Shown: in pieces, positions 39,646 to 50,132 of the stretch
Layout of the letters: every line of letters starts with the position of its first letter
Position numbering within the stretch: position 1 is the stretch's first letter
Assembly: GCA_947625385.1 (NCBI GenBank)
Contig: CANQOB010000004.1
Location: 1 to 64,000 of the forward strand
DNA length: 64,000 nt
Direction: 5' to 3'
Source of the DNA: an uncultured Clostridia bacterium
GTDB lineage: Bacteria; Bacillota; Clostridia; Christensenellales; Borkfalkiaceae
Made by a program: the position numbers and the translations under genes
The notes under the pieces: model-generated
Database searches by the model: none
Seen by the model: the letters and a program-made list of their open reading frames with translations, nothing else
Told to the model about the DNA's origin: nothing

Positions 39646-40209
39646 TTACACTCTCGACATATATTCGCCCGTGCGGGTGTCGATGCGGATGGTGTCGCCC
39701 TCGTTGACGAACATCGGGACCTGGAACACGGCGCCCGTCTCGACTTTTGCGGCTTTCGTGACATTGGTCGCGGTGTTGCCTTTCACGCCCGGCTCCGCCT
39801 CGATGACTTTGAGTTCGACAAAGTTTTCGGGTTCGACCGAGAAGGCGCTGTCGTAAAGGAAACGGACCGTAACGATATCGTTCTCACGGATATAGCGGAG
39901 CGCATCCGCGACCTGATCGTGATTGAGGCGGGTCTCGTTCCATTCGTCGTCCACAAACACATAAAATTCCCCGTCGAAGTAGGAATACGTCATCTTCTTC
40001 GTCTCGACCTGCGCCGTTTCGAGCTTCGTGGAGGGATTGAAGGTCTCATCGGAAAGGACCTGTCCCGTGACGACGTTTTTGAGCGTCGTGCGAACGAATG
40101 CAGCCCCCTTCCCAGGTTTCACATGCTGAAATTCGGTGACGGTATAGACGCCGCTCTTGTATTCGAACGTCGTGCCCTTGCGAATGTCGCCTGCCATGAT
40201 TTGTGCCAT
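39646..40209 (-). CDS. efp: elongation factor P
   Basis: [31 protein letters not shown]. Confidence 0.96.
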   Translation of the reverse strand: MAQIMAGDIRKGTTFEYKSGVYTVTEFQHVKPGKGAAFVRTTLKNVVTGQVLSDETFNPSTKLETAQVETKKMTYSYFDGEFYVFVDDEWNETRLNHDQVADALRYIRENDIVTVRFLYDSAFSVEPENFVELKVIEAEPGVKGNTATNVTKAAKVETGAVFQVPMFVNEGDTIRIDTRTGEYMSRV

Positions 40210-40234
40210 ATAATTTCTCCTTAATTCGTTATCG

Positions 40235-41296
40235 TCAAAGAATGAGCGCCTGACGGCTCGTCTTGCTCATAAAGGTCCGGACCCTTCCCCCCTGCATCAT
40301 GACGGTATCCTCGATGCGGATTCCGTACTTGCCCTCGACATAGACGCCGGGTTCATCCGAAAAGACCATGCCGTCCGCAAGAATCTCATCGCTGCGGGGC
40401 GAGAGCGTGGGCGCCTCGTGGATGCGCAGACCCACGCCGTGCCCGAGAGAATGGGTGAACGCGTCCCCCAAGCCCTTGGAAGCGAGGTATTTGCGCGCGA
40501 TCCCGTCGGCTTCTCTGCCCGTCATCCCCGCTTTGACGCGCTCCTTTACGAGCTCGTGCGCCATGAGCACCATCGCGTGGATCTTCTTGAACTCCTCGTG
40601 CTGACCGTCGTCCCCGAAGAGGAAGGTCCGCGTGATATCCGAACAGTAGCCGTTGTATTTGCAACCGAAGTCGATGAGCACGGGGTCCCCGAATTTGAGT
40701 TTGCGCCTGCCCGTCTCATGGTGCGGGACGCTCGCATTTTCGCCGAACGCACAGATCGTATCGAAGGAGACGCCCGAAGCGCCCAGCGTGCGCATGACGT
40801 ATTCGAGCACTGCGGCGACCTCCGTCTCCGTCATCCCTTCCTTGATCTCGGGTAGGAGAAGATTGAACGCGTCCTCCGCGATCTCGCATGCCTTTGCAAT
40901 GCCGGCGATCTCTTCCTCCGATTTGATGAGCATCGCCGTGCGCAGCGCAGACGTGCAATCCACGAGCTCGAACCCGCTTTGCCGAAGCGATTCCGCACAG
41001 GAAAGCGTAATATGGGCGAAGGGCACGCCGAGACGCTTGCGCTCCCCGATGAGTTCGAGCGCCTTGCGGTAGCTCCCCTCGACGACGTGCACGCGGCTCG
41101 CGCGGAGCGCCTTTTTCGCGGCTTCGAAGTAGCGCGCATCGACAACGAGCATGCAATACTTCCCGTCAAGGACGACATAGCCGTCCGTCGAGGAAAACCC
41201 CGTGAGATATTTGCGGAGGAAATCCGTCTCGATCAGAAGGACGTCCGCTCCGCTATCCTCGTATATCTTGCGCATTTTATCGGTAATCATAACCAA
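40235..41296 (-). CDS. M24 family Xaa-Pro aminopeptidase
   Basis: [40 protein letters not shown]. Confidence 0.93.
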   Translation of the reverse strand: MVMITDKMRKIYEDSGADVLLIETDFLRKYLTGFSSTDGYVVLDGKYCMLVVDARYFEAAKKALRASRVHVVEGSYRKALELIGERKRLGVPFAHITLSCAESLRQSGFELVDCTSALRTAMLIKSEEEIAGIAKACEIAEDAFNLLLPEIKEGMTETEVAAVLEYVMRTLGASGVSFDTICAFGENASVPHHETGRRKLKFGDPVLIDFGCKYNGYCSDITRTFLFGDDGQHEEFKKIHAMVLMAHELVKERVKAGMTGREADGIARKYLASKGLGDAFTHSLGHGVGLRIHEAPTLSPRSDEILADGMVFSDEPGVYVEGKYGIRIEDTVMMQGGRVRTFMSKTSRQALIL

Positions 41297-41329
41297 ATTA
41301 TACCATATGCGCGCGCACGAGTCAAGGAT

Positions 41330-41367
41330 TTTTTTGAAAAAAGGACGCGAATTATATCCCGCGTCCC
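41330..41367 (-). terminator. rho-independent terminator after nfo-like gene
   Basis: GGACGCG / CGCGTCC stem then TTTTTTCAAAAAAA on minus strand. Confidence 0.75.
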
Positions 41368-41401
41368 ACCAAATCGTCCGAAACCTCCGGGAGAGCGGAG
41401 C

Positions 41402-42253
41402 TTAACCGTTCATCCGGAAATAGATCGCCTTCATCGCGGCGGCGTCCTCGGCTTGCGTGCCGTCGGACTCCGAGACTATGTACGGCTCCAATTTCAGCTC
41501 GTGCAAGACCTCGGCGAGCGGCTCGAATTCGGGACCGAATACGTCGTCGGCAAACGTGAGATGTTTGAGTTCCCCCTTCGGTCCGTATTGAATCTTGGAG
41601 AAATGCACATGAAAGTGCTTCATCCGCTCGAAGCCGAGGCGGGACAGCATGTATTCGAGGCGGTCGCGATAGTCGCGCGCCGTCCGCAGACTGCCCTGTT
41701 CGCGCGCGTTGACGTGCCCGAAATCCACGCAGGGCGTAAAGACGGGGTCGATCTCGCAGAATGCCGTGACCTCTTCGATTGTACCGATCTGGGCGACCTT
41801 CCCCATCGTCTCCGGGCAGAACATGAGGTCGTCCAGCCCCTGTTCATAGATCATGTCGCGCAGAATTTTCAGTCTGTCCGAAGTCCGTATGACTGCCTCT
41901 TCGCGGGTCGCTTTGCCCTGCGCGGCAGGGTGAAAGACGATGCGCTTTCCGCCGAACAGGCGCACCGCCTTGGCGGTGTCGAGGACGTAGCCGTAGGACT
42001 TTTGCGCCATTTCGCTGTCGGGGTTCGCGAAGTTGATAAAGTAGGGCGCATGGGCGGAGATCTCCACGCCCTCCCTCGCAAAAGCGGCTGCAACAGAGCG
42101 CGCCTTTTGCTCCGTCATCCGTACGCCGCGCCCGAAGGAATATTCGAAGCAGTCGAGTCCGCGCTCCTTCACAAAATGCGCCGCATCCTCCGTGTGCTCG
42201 TATCCCGCGGCGTAAAAGCTCTCCGAATTCCCGCTCGGTCCGAATTTGATCAT
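41402..42253 (-). CDS. deoxyribonuclease IV-like AP endonuclease
   Basis: MIKFGPSGNSESFYAAG..., AHAPYFINFAN, CVDFGHVNA, HFHVHFSKI; start inside the longer ORF, RBS upstream. Confidence 0.88.
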   Translation of the reverse strand: MIKFGPSGNSESFYAAGYEHTEDAAHFVKERGLDCFEYSFGRGVRMTEQKARSVAAAFAREGVEISAHAPYFINFANPDSEMAQKSYGYVLDTAKAVRLFGGKRIVFHPAAQGKATREEAVIRTSDRLKILRDMIYEQGLDDLMFCPETMGKVAQIGTIEEVTAFCEIDPVFTPCVDFGHVNAREQGSLRTARDYRDRLEYMLSRLGFERMKHFHVHFSKIQYGPKGELKHLTFADDVFGPEFEPLAEVLHELKLEPYIVSESDGTQAEDAAAMKAIYFRMNG

Positions 42254-42312
42254 ATCTTCCTCCGTTGTGCTTTTTGAAGGGTTTGTCGCAGACATGGGTA
42301 CCCCGTTTTCCG

Positions 42313-43170
42313 TCAAATATGTTCGCGAAGCCGTTTGATATCCCGTTCGAGCTGACTTCTTAAAGCCTCTTTCGAAGGGAATTTTTCCACCCCGCGGTAG
42401 CGCTCGGCGGGATAGACGCGCACCGTCTCCCCATAGAGATCTCCCGAAAATCCGTCGAGATAGACCTCGATCATTTTCTCCTCGACGCCGAACGTCGGGC
42501 GGGCGCCGAAATGGACGATGCAGGGAAACTCCCCCCGCGGCGTCGCGCATATACCGCCGTAAACGCCGTCGGGAGGGAGCAACTTTTCGGGCGGCGGCGT
42601 GAGGTTGAGCGTGGGAAAGCCGTACGTTCTGCCGACCTCTCTCCCGTGCTCCACGACGCCCTGCACGAAATAGCCGGGAACAAGCGCGCGCGACATGCGC
42701 ATATCCCCCTCTTCGAGCATTTCCTTCAACATGGACGCGGAAATCTTTTTGCCGTCCGCCTTCACGACGGGAAGAGCAAAGACCTCGCATTTTGCATACT
42801 GTTTGAGAAGTTCCGGGGCCCCGAGAGCGTCTTTCCCGAAGCGGAAGTCCTCTCCGCAGAACACGGCGCGCGCTTCGATCGACGAAAGGATTTTTTCCGC
42901 AAACGCTTCCGCGGACATCGCGCGCAGCCCGTCGCCGAGCTCCGCCTCACATACGGCGAACACGCCCGCTTTCGCAAAGATGAACCGCCGTTCCCCGCGG
43001 GTGAAGAGCTGCTTCCCCTTGCCGCCGAACATCGACGTGAGCACAACGGGAAGTCCCGTCCTCTTCGCCGCCGCAAGCAGCGACATGTGCCCCGCATGCA
43101 GTCCGTCGAAGCCGCCCAAAAGAAGCGCGCACGGCGTTTGGCATGTTTCGCCGAACGCAAACGTCAGCAT
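42313..43170 (-). CDS. ribF: bifunctional riboflavin kinase/FAD synthetase
   Basis: ALLLGGFDGLHAGHMSLL, GRTYGFPTLNL, VHFGARPTF. Confidence 0.92.
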   Translation of the reverse strand: MLTFAFGETCQTPCALLLGGFDGLHAGHMSLLAAAKRTGLPVVLTSMFGGKGKQLFTRGERRFIFAKAGVFAVCEAELGDGLRAMSAEAFAEKILSSIEARAVFCGEDFRFGKDALGAPELLKQYAKCEVFALPVVKADGKKISASMLKEMLEEGDMRMSRALVPGYFVQGVVEHGREVGRTYGFPTLNLTPPPEKLLPPDGVYGGICATPRGEFPCIVHFGARPTFGVEEKMIEVYLDGFSGDLYGETVRVYPAERYRGVEKFPSKEALRSQLERDIKRLREHI

Positions 43171-43997
43171 AGCTTTTTCCCCGTTTTCAGAAGCCCGTCC
43201 GCAGCGCGGGCGAGCCCGTAGAACTTGCCCTCGTCATAGAGTTTATACAGCCCGTCCGCAGCATCCGTCGGCACGGAAAGTCCGTTGTAGAGGCGCGCAT
43301 CCGAGCAATCGAGCACGGGCAAAGGCAGCACCGAATCCGTGGGAATGAGATAGTTTTGCCACGTTTCGGGCGTCAGCGCGTCGGGAGGGACTGCCGTGCT
43401 CTCCGTAAAGACGCCGCTTGCCGTACGGCGCAGCATGGAGCAATAGCCGACCGTACCCACAGCGGCGGCGAGATCGCGGGCAAGCGCGCGGATATACGTT
43501 CCGGCACCGCAGACGATTTGAAATTCATATTCATCCTTCGCCGTCTGTCCGACGAGATCGAAGGCATACACCGTCACCTGTTTGCACGCGAGCGCGATGG
43601 GCTCCCCCATCCGTGCGCGCAGATAGCTGCGCTTGCCGTCCACGCTCTTTGCGCTGTATGCGGGCGGGACTTGGGAGATCTCGCCCGTGAGCGAGGGCAA
43701 CGCAGCCCGCAGAGCTTCCTCGTCCGGTACAAAGCCCTCTGCCGCGATCTTCCCCTCCGGGTCGAGTGTGTCCGTCGTCACGCCGAAGCGGAAACGGGCG
43801 CGGTAAGTCTTTTGTTTGGTGAGAAAATAGTCAAAGAGCCGCGTTGCGTTTCCGATGCCCACCGGAAGGACGCCCGTGGCGAATGGGTCAAGGGTGCCGA
43901 GGTGTCCGCAGGCGCTCCCCGTGACGCGTTTGACGATGTTCACGATATGTGCCGAGGACTTCCCCGCGGGTTTGTCGATGTTCAGAAACCCGCTCAT
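43164..43997 (-). CDS. truB: tRNA pseudouridine(55) synthase
   Basis: GFLNIDKPAGKSSAHIV, GHLGTLDPFATGVLPV, GTYIRALARDL. Confidence 0.95.
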   Translation of the reverse strand: MSGFLNIDKPAGKSSAHIVNIVKRVTGSACGHLGTLDPFATGVLPVGIGNATRLFDYFLTKQKTYRARFRFGVTTDTLDPEGKIAAEGFVPDEEALRAALPSLTGEISQVPPAYSAKSVDGKRSYLRARMGEPIALACKQVTVYAFDLVGQTAKDEYEFQIVCGAGTYIRALARDLAAAVGTVGYCSMLRRTASGVFTESTAVPPDALTPETWQNYLIPTDSVLPLPVLDCSDARLYNGLSVPTDAADGLYKLYDEGKFYGLARAADGLLKTGKKLC

Positions 43998-44953
43998 CCT
44001 TCGTTCTGCCACACCGCATAGGCGATCCTGTCGTAGATCTCTTCGAGCTCTCCGAAGAACATGCAGCCCGCGGCGAGCGTGTGCCCTCCGCCCCCGAACG
44101 TGCGGGAGACGGCGTTGACGTCGACCTTTCCCTTGGAGCGGAAGGATGCCTTGTACTGTCCCTTTCGCACTTCGAGCAGACAGATGCTCACCTCCACGCC
44201 GTCGACGGTGAGCCCGAAATCGACGATGCCCTCCGTCACCGAGGAATCCAGCCCGTGGCGGGCAAGCATCTCGCAGGTGACGAGCGCGGCGCAGATCTTC
44301 CCGTCCGAGAGATAGCGGAGATGGGAGATGACCTCCGCGTAGAGCTCCGCGCGGGCGCGTGACTGGCGCCGCATCGTCTCGAAGGAGATTCTGTTCACGT
44401 CGGCGCCGCCGTCCAGACAGAGCGCCGCGGCGCGCAAAGTGTCTCCGTCCACATCGGAGTGCGAAAAGCATCCCGAATCCGTCACCATGCCGAGCAGGAG
44501 AAAGTTTGCGATCTCTCCCTCGATCCTGACCCCCAACGCGCGGATAAGCGCGGCGACGTTCTCGGCGTTGCTCGGGCGCTCACGCACATAGTTGTATGCC
44601 GCAAAGCGCGTGTTGGAGACATGATGGTCGATATTCACCGTCGTTTTCTTCCTCGCGGCGAGAAAATCCGTCTCCAACATCCCGAGGCGGGTCGTCGCGC
44701 TGACGTCGACGGCGATATAGGCATCCTCGTCGCCCCGCGGTCTTTGGGAGATCTCCTCCGTCCCTTTCAGAAAGGAAAATTTCGCGGGGATGGGGCTTTC
44801 GCATACCGTGTGTGCGGAGATTCCGCACATAGAAAGAGCGCGGCAGAGCGCCATGCCGCTCCCGATGGTGTCACCGTCCGGGCGCATGTGCAGAAAAATT
44901 GCCGCGCTTTTGATGCGTTTGAGCACGCTTGCGATCTCTTCAACCGTATTCAT
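43994..44953 (-). CDS. DHH/DHHA1 phosphoesterase (NrnA-like)
   Basis: HMRPDGDTIGSGMAL, NIDHHVSNTRFA, GGGGHTLAAG. Confidence 0.93.
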   Translation of the reverse strand: MNTVEEIASVLKRIKSAAIFLHMRPDGDTIGSGMALCRALSMCGISAHTVCESPIPAKFSFLKGTEEISQRPRGDEDAYIAVDVSATTRLGMLETDFLAARKKTTVNIDHHVSNTRFAAYNYVRERPSNAENVAALIRALGVRIEGEIANFLLLGMVTDSGCFSHSDVDGDTLRAAALCLDGGADVNRISFETMRRQSRARAELYAEVISHLRYLSDGKICAALVTCEMLARHGLDSSVTEGIVDFGLTVDGVEVSICLLEVRKGQYKASFRSKGKVDVNAVSRTFGGGGHTLAAGCMFFGELEEIYDRIAYAVWQNEG

Positions 44954-45309
44954 GATTCGTCCTTATGAAGTTTTGAAAGCAGCTCGTCCATTCTGGAACC
45001 GTATTCGAAGCTCTCGTCCGCTTTGAACGTGAGCTCGGGGACCGTGCGCATCCGCATGACGCGCGCGAGCTCCCGCCGTACGAAACCCGCGTTTGCGCAG
45101 ATGATCGCAAACGAACGCGCGCGCTCCTCTTCTTCGGCGGAAAAGACGCTCACGTACACCTTCGCCGTTTTGAGATCGGGCGAAACGTCCACTTCCGTCA
45201 CGCTGACGAGACCTTTCAGGTCGGGTTCCTTGTTTTTGAGCGCGCCCGTGAGAATGGAAGAGATCTCTTTGCGGAGCTCGCTGTCCACCCTTTGCGTGCG
45301 TTTTGTCAT
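44950..45309 (-). CDS. rbfA: 30S ribosome-binding factor A
   Basis: [28 protein letters not shown]. Confidence 0.92.
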   Translation of the reverse strand: MTKRTQRVDSELRKEISSILTGALKNKEPDLKGLVSVTEVDVSPDLKTAKVYVSVFSAEEEERARSFAIICANAGFVRRELARVMRMRTVPELTFKADESFEYGSRMDELLSKLHKDES

Positions 45310-47843
45310 TGTTTGACCTCCTCGACGAGATAACATTCGATGAAATCGCCGATTCTGATCTCATTGAAGCCCTCGATCGCACAGCCGCATTCGAGCCCCG
45401 CGGCGATCTCTTTGACATCGTCTTTGTAGTGTTTGAGCGTCTTGGCATTGCCCTCGACGATCATGATATTGTCGCGGTAGATGCGCAGTTTGCCGCCCCG
45501 CATGAGCCGTCCCTCCACGACGAGACAGCCCGCGACGACGCCCACGCCCGAGACGTTGAAGGTCTGGCGGACTTCCGCCTTGCCGACGAGCGTCTCCCTG
45601 TACTTGGGCGCAAGCATGCCCTTCATCATCGCTTCCATTTCGTCGAGAAGCTCATAGATGATGCGGTACGTGCGCACTTCGACGCGGCTGCGCTCGGCAA
45701 GCGTCTTGGCTTTGGAATCCGGTCTGACATTGAATCCGACGATGAGCGCGGAAGCGGAGTCCGCGAGCGAGACGTCGCTCTCCGTGATGGCGCCCGCGGC
45801 GGCGCGGATGACATGCACTTTGACCTCGTCGTTTTCCAACTTTTCGACGGCGGCTTTGACTGCCTCGACGGAGCCCTGCACGTCGCCTTTGATGATGATG
45901 TTGAGAGTCTTGACCGTGCCGTCCGACATATTTTTGAAGATCTCGTCGAGGCTCTTCTTGTCGCGGGATTCGGAGAGGAGACCTTCGCGCTGTTTGTTCT
46001 TGCGCTCCTCCTGCACCTTCTTCATGAGAGAGGCTTCGACCGCGAAGATCGCGTCGCCCGCGCCGGGAACATCCTCGAGACCGAGGACGGAGACCGCCGT
46101 CGAGGGACCCGCCTCTTTGACCTGCTTGCCCGTATCGTCGATCATGGCGCGCACGCGTCCCATCGTCGTACCGGAGATCAGATTGTCGCCCGTGCGGAGC
46201 GTTCCGTTCTGGACAAGCACGCTCGCAACGGGGCCTTTGCCCTTATCGAGCTTCGCCTCGATCACGACGCCCTTTGCCTTGCGCTCGGGATTCGCTTTGA
46301 GCTCGAGCATCTCCGCTTGCAGGCAGATATCTTCCAGAAGTTCGTCGATTCCGTCCCCCGTCTTTGCGGAGACGGGCACGACGATCACGTCGCCGCCCCA
46401 TTCCTCGGGAACGAGACCGTAATTCATGAGCTCCTGCTTCACGCGGTCGGGAGAAATATTGGGCTTATCCATCTTGTTCAGCGCGACGATGATGGGGACG
46501 TCCGCCGCTTTCGCGTGGTCGATCGCCTCGACCGTCTGCGGCATGATGCCATCGTCTGCCGCGACGACAAGGACGACGATATCCGTCACCATCGCCCCGC
46601 GCGCACGCATGGCGGTGAATGCCGCATGCCCCGGGGTGTCGATAAAAGTGATCTTCCGCCCGTCCGGGATGGTGACGGTGTACGCGCCGATGCTCTGCGT
46701 GATGCCGCCGGCTTCCCCTGCGGTGACGTTGGTGCTCCGAATCTTGTCGAGGAGCGACGTCTTGCCGTGATCGACGTGTCCCATGACGGTGACAACGGGC
46801 GCGCGCGGCACCGCGCTCTCGTCCGCACCCTCTCCGTGCTGTTCGATGAGGGTCTCCTCCGCCGTCTTTTCGGGCTTAAATTCGAGGTCGATTCCGAGGT
46901 CGAGCGCCATGAGCGCTGCGCTGTCGTAATCCACGGATTCGTTCACCGTTTTCATGACGCCCTCTTTGAAGAGGCGCTTGGTGATCTCCACCGCGGAGAT
47001 CCCGAGCTTTTCGGAGAGGACCTTGATGGGGATATCCCGCGTCGTGACAACGGCGTGGTCGATCTTGACGGTCTGCGTTTCCTTTCTTGTCTTTTTCCCG
47101 AAGCGGGCTTTTCTGTACCCGCTCTCCTTTTCGAAATCGCCGATATCCGCGCCCTGTTGCCGCTGCAATGCACGCTTGTTGACGGGACCGCGCGCCTTCT
47201 CGACGTACGTTTTTTCAAATTTTTTGGCAGGTTCCCGACGGGTCGGCGCGGGGGGCGGAGGCGGCGTGGGACGGACAAACGTCCGCGGCGGTCTGCCCTG
47301 CTGCGAGCCTCCCGGGACAAACGTGGGACGGCCGCCCTGCGCGGGCGCTCTGCCCGTCTGCTGCGAACCGAATCTTCCCGCGGGACGGGAATTGTCAGGA
47401 CGGAACGTGCGCTGTTCCTGCGGGCGGGGCTGACGCGGAGGATTTGGCTGTGCGGGACGGGGAGAGCGCACGGGCGTTTCGCGCGGAACGCTTTCCCTCA
47501 CCGGAGTTTCGCTCTTCGGCGCGGGAGCAGGCGCAGGCGCGGGCTCCGGAGCGGGGACTCTGCGCGCTTCCTCCTCGGCTGCCTGCCGGGCGGCTTCCTT
47601 CGCCTCTTCTTCGGCGCGCTTCGCCGCTTCCTCGGCTTTTTTCGCCTCGGCTGCGCGGCGTTCCTCTTCCGCACGGCGCGCGGCTTCCTCAGCCCTCTTT
47701 GCCGCGGCTGCGGCTTCGAGCTCGCCTAACTTTTTGAGCAGCTCCGCGACCTTCTTCTCGTTGGAGGAAACAGTCTCCCGAAGATCGATCGTGGCGCGCT
47801 CCTTTGCCAGCGCGCTCAATTTTTCGATATTGTCATAAGCCAT
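45306..47843 (-). CDS. infB: translation initiation factor IF-2
   Basis: [40 protein letters not shown]. Confidence 0.98.
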   Translation of the reverse strand: MAYDNIEKLSALAKERATIDLRETVSSNEKKVAELLKKLGELEAAAAAKRAEEAARRAEEERRAAEAKKAEEAAKRAEEEAKEAARQAAEEEARRVPAPEPAPAPAPAPKSETPVRESVPRETPVRSPRPAQPNPPRQPRPQEQRTFRPDNSRPAGRFGSQQTGRAPAQGGRPTFVPGGSQQGRPPRTFVRPTPPPPPAPTRREPAKKFEKTYVEKARGPVNKRALQRQQGADIGDFEKESGYRKARFGKKTRKETQTVKIDHAVVTTRDIPIKVLSEKLGISAVEITKRLFKEGVMKTVNESVDYDSAALMALDLGIDLEFKPEKTAEETLIEQHGEGADESAVPRAPVVTVMGHVDHGKTSLLDKIRSTNVTAGEAGGITQSIGAYTVTIPDGRKITFIDTPGHAAFTAMRARGAMVTDIVVLVVAADDGIMPQTVEAIDHAKAADVPIIVALNKMDKPNISPDRVKQELMNYGLVPEEWGGDVIVVPVSAKTGDGIDELLEDICLQAEMLELKANPERKAKGVVIEAKLDKGKGPVASVLVQNGTLRTGDNLISGTTMGRVRAMIDDTGKQVKEAGPSTAVSVLGLEDVPGAGDAIFAVEASLMKKVQEERKNKQREGLLSESRDKKSLDEIFKNMSDGTVKTLNIIIKGDVQGSVEAVKAAVEKLENDEVKVHVIRAAAGAITESDVSLADSASALIVGFNVRPDSKAKTLAERSRVEVRTYRIIYELLDEMEAMMKGMLAPKYRETLVGKAEVRQTFNVSGVGVVAGCLVVEGRLMRGGKLRIYRDNIMIVEGNAKTLKHYKDDVKEIAAGLECGCAIEGFNEIRIGDFIECYLVEEVKQ

Positions 47844-47850
47844 AAATCAG

Positions 47851-48153
47851 TCATTCCTCCGAACTTGACTTCGCAAATTCCGCGGCGGCTGCCGCTGCCA
47901 GATGTTCTTCGCGGACGGCTACGAGCTTGACTTCCGCCTTATCCGCGAGTTCTTCGAGGCGGCTCGTCTCCACGAACGGACAGCCGAATTTTCTTCTCAG
48001 CCGTTCAATCTCTTTTTTGGTATTGGGCGACGCGCTCTCATCGGCGATGAGGAGAAACACGTCTCTTTTGAGCGTTCCGACCGCGGCAACGCCGAGCGTG
48101 AGCTTCCCCGCCCGTCTTGCAAACCCGAGATAGGTCTTGATTTTTTCTCTCAA
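47851..48153 (-). CDS. YlxQ-like L7Ae-family RNA-binding protein
   Basis: KIKTYLGFARRAGKLTLGVAAV, LLIADESASPNTKKE. Confidence 0.88.
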   Translation of the reverse strand: MREKIKTYLGFARRAGKLTLGVAAVGTLKRDVFLLIADESASPNTKKEIERLRRKFGCPFVETSRLEELADKAEVKLVAVREEHLAAAAAAEFAKSSSEE

Positions 48154-48162
48154 AAGTTCCCC

Positions 48163-48444
48163 CTATTGCGCGTCCCCGCACAGTGTGCGGAGATCCGCTT
48201 CGATCTTTTCATAGGTCTCCTGCGGGACGGGCTCGGAAAACGCACGGGAGAGCAGCTTCTTCTGCACGAGTTTTTTCGCGCATTCCTCGCTGCGGCAAAT
48301 ATATGCGCCCCTGCCCGCGCATTTGCCCGTCGCGTCGAGAAAGATGCCGTCCGCGTTCTTCACGATTCTGCAAAGCTCGCGCTTGGGCTTCTCGGCGCGG
48401 CATGCGATACATGTCCGCACGGGGAATTTTTTCGGTCCCTGCAT
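48163..48444 (-). CDS. YlxR/RnpM family (DUF448) protein
   Basis: KKFPVRTCIACRAEKPKRELCRIV, GRGAYICRSEECAKK. Confidence 0.92.
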   Translation of the reverse strand: MQGPKKFPVRTCIACRAEKPKRELCRIVKNADGIFLDATGKCAGRGAYICRSEECAKKLVQKKLLSRAFSEPVPQETYEKIEADLRTLCGDAQ

Positions 48445-49524
48445 TTATTCCTCCGCGTCCGTGCCGAGATCGAGCTTCGCGGCGGCGGATTCGCTCTTGA
48501 CGTCGATCTTCCAACCCGTCAGGCGGACGGCAAGACGGGCGTTCTGACCGTCTCTTCCGATGGCAAGGGAAAGCTTGTCGTCGGGCACGACGGCGACCGC
48601 CGACTTCTCCCCCACCTGCGTGACGGAGACAACCGTCGCGGGAGAGAGCGCCTTGGCGATAAATTCGAGGGGATTTTCGCTCCAAAGAATGATGTCGATC
48701 TTTTCGCCGAGCAGTTCCGCGACGACGGCGTTGACGCGCGCGCCTTTATTGCCCACGCAGGCGCCGACGGCATCCACGCGGTCGTCCAGAGAGGCGATCG
48801 CCATCTTCGAGCGGTGACCGGGTTCACGGGAGACCGCCTTGATGACGACCGACCCCGCCTTGATCTCGGGCACTTCCTCTTCGAAGAGACGCTTGACGAG
48901 CCCCGGAGCGGAACGGGAGACGAGCACCTGCGCGTTCCTTCCGCCGCTGCGCACCCGCTTGACATACACTTTGATGCGGTCGCCCACGATGTATTTTTCC
49001 CCGTTCACCTGATCTTGCGGGAGCATCACGCCCTCGACCTGACCCTTCCCGAGCTCGATATAGACGCCGCGTGCGTCGACTTTGCGGATGAGACCCGTCA
49101 TGAGTTCGCCCTCTTTGTCCGCAAACTCGGAGAGCGTGATGTCGCGCTCGGTCTCATGGATGCGCTGATAGATGACCTGCTTTGCCGTCTGCGCGGCGAT
49201 GCGCGAAAAATCCTTGGGAACGAATTCCTCGGTGAGCACATCCCCCACCTTGGCATTCTTCTTGATCTCCAACGCGTCGTCGAGCATGATCTCCCCGTCG
49301 CCGATCTCTTCGTCCGTATTCTCTACGACGGTGCGGTGCAAGAAAAAGCGAATCGTGCTCTTTTCCGGATTGAGGCGGACCTCGACGGCTGCGGTCTCCC
49401 CGTAAGCTTCTTTCTTGTACGCAGAGGAAAGCGCGCTCGAAAGCGCGTCGATGAAGATCTGCTGGCTGATGCCGCGTTCATGTTCCAGATCGGCGAGCGC
49501 CGCAAAGAAATCCTTGTTGACCAT
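48445..49524 (-). CDS. nusA: transcription termination/antitermination factor NusA
   Basis: S1/KH pattern, DPVDAVGACVGNKGARVNAVVAEL-type KH motif, LAIGRDGQNARLAVRLTGWKIDV. Confidence 0.97.
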   Translation of the reverse strand: MVNKDFFAALADLEHERGISQQIFIDALSSALSSAYKKEAYGETAAVEVRLNPEKSTIRFFLHRTVVENTDEEIGDGEIMLDDALEIKKNAKVGDVLTEEFVPKDFSRIAAQTAKQVIYQRIHETERDITLSEFADKEGELMTGLIRKVDARGVYIELGKGQVEGVMLPQDQVNGEKYIVGDRIKVYVKRVRSGGRNAQVLVSRSAPGLVKRLFEEEVPEIKAGSVVIKAVSREPGHRSKMAIASLDDRVDAVGACVGNKGARVNAVVAELLGEKIDIILWSENPLEFIAKALSPATVVSVTQVGEKSAVAVVPDDKLSLAIGRDGQNARLAVRLTGWKIDVKSESAAAKLDLGTDAEE

Positions 49525-49549
49525 GCTGAATTTACTCCCGTAATATGAT

Positions 49550-50005
49550 TTATACTTCGATGAGAAGGCAGACCTTGGACGTCTTGCCGAAGGGAATCTC
49601 CTTCTCTCCCTTTTGGGTTTTCAGGCGGATGACGCCGTTTTCGAAGGCGAGCAGTTCGCCCTCGTAGTACTTCGCGCCGTCGAGCGGCGCATAGAGATGC
49701 ACTTCGATCTTCTCCCCCAAGCGGCGAAGGAAATCCCGTTCCGTCTTGAAGGGTCTGTCGAGACCGAGAGAGGAACAGTTGAGCGTGTAGGGTGCGCCGA
49801 AGGTGGGGTCCAGCTCGTCGAGCGGTCCGTCCACGGCGCGGTGAAAGGCTTCGAGCGCAACCAGATCGACGCCGCCCTCCCTGTCCACAAACAGGGTGAG
49901 CGAGCGGGAGCGCATATCCCATGCCGCCTCCACGAGTTCCAGACCGTGCTCCTCCGCAATGGGACGAAGGAACGCGACGATCTCCTCTGTCTTTTTGACT
50001 TTCAT
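49550..50005 (-). CDS. rimP: ribosome maturation factor RimP
   Basis: 151 aa; GLELVEAAWDMRSRSLTLFVDREGGVDL; next to nusA. Confidence 0.92.
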   Translation of the reverse strand: MKVKKTEEIVAFLRPIAEEHGLELVEAAWDMRSRSLTLFVDREGGVDLVALEAFHRAVDGPLDELDPTFGAPYTLNCSSLGLDRPFKTERDFLRRLGEKIEVHLYAPLDGAKYYEGELLAFENGVIRLKTQKGEKEIPFGKTSKVCLLIEV

Positions 50006-50132
50006 ACCGCCCTCTACATAAGAAATGAGAGCGGCGACCCGCTCTCAATCTCTTTTCATCGATCAAGTAAGACCATTATAACACGCGTGCGGGATTTTTG
50101 CAAGCATTTCCGCAAAAATTTTTCCGAAAATT

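Noticed and set aside
45303-47729. 808-aa plus-strand ORF
   Set aside because: Antisense shadow of infB.
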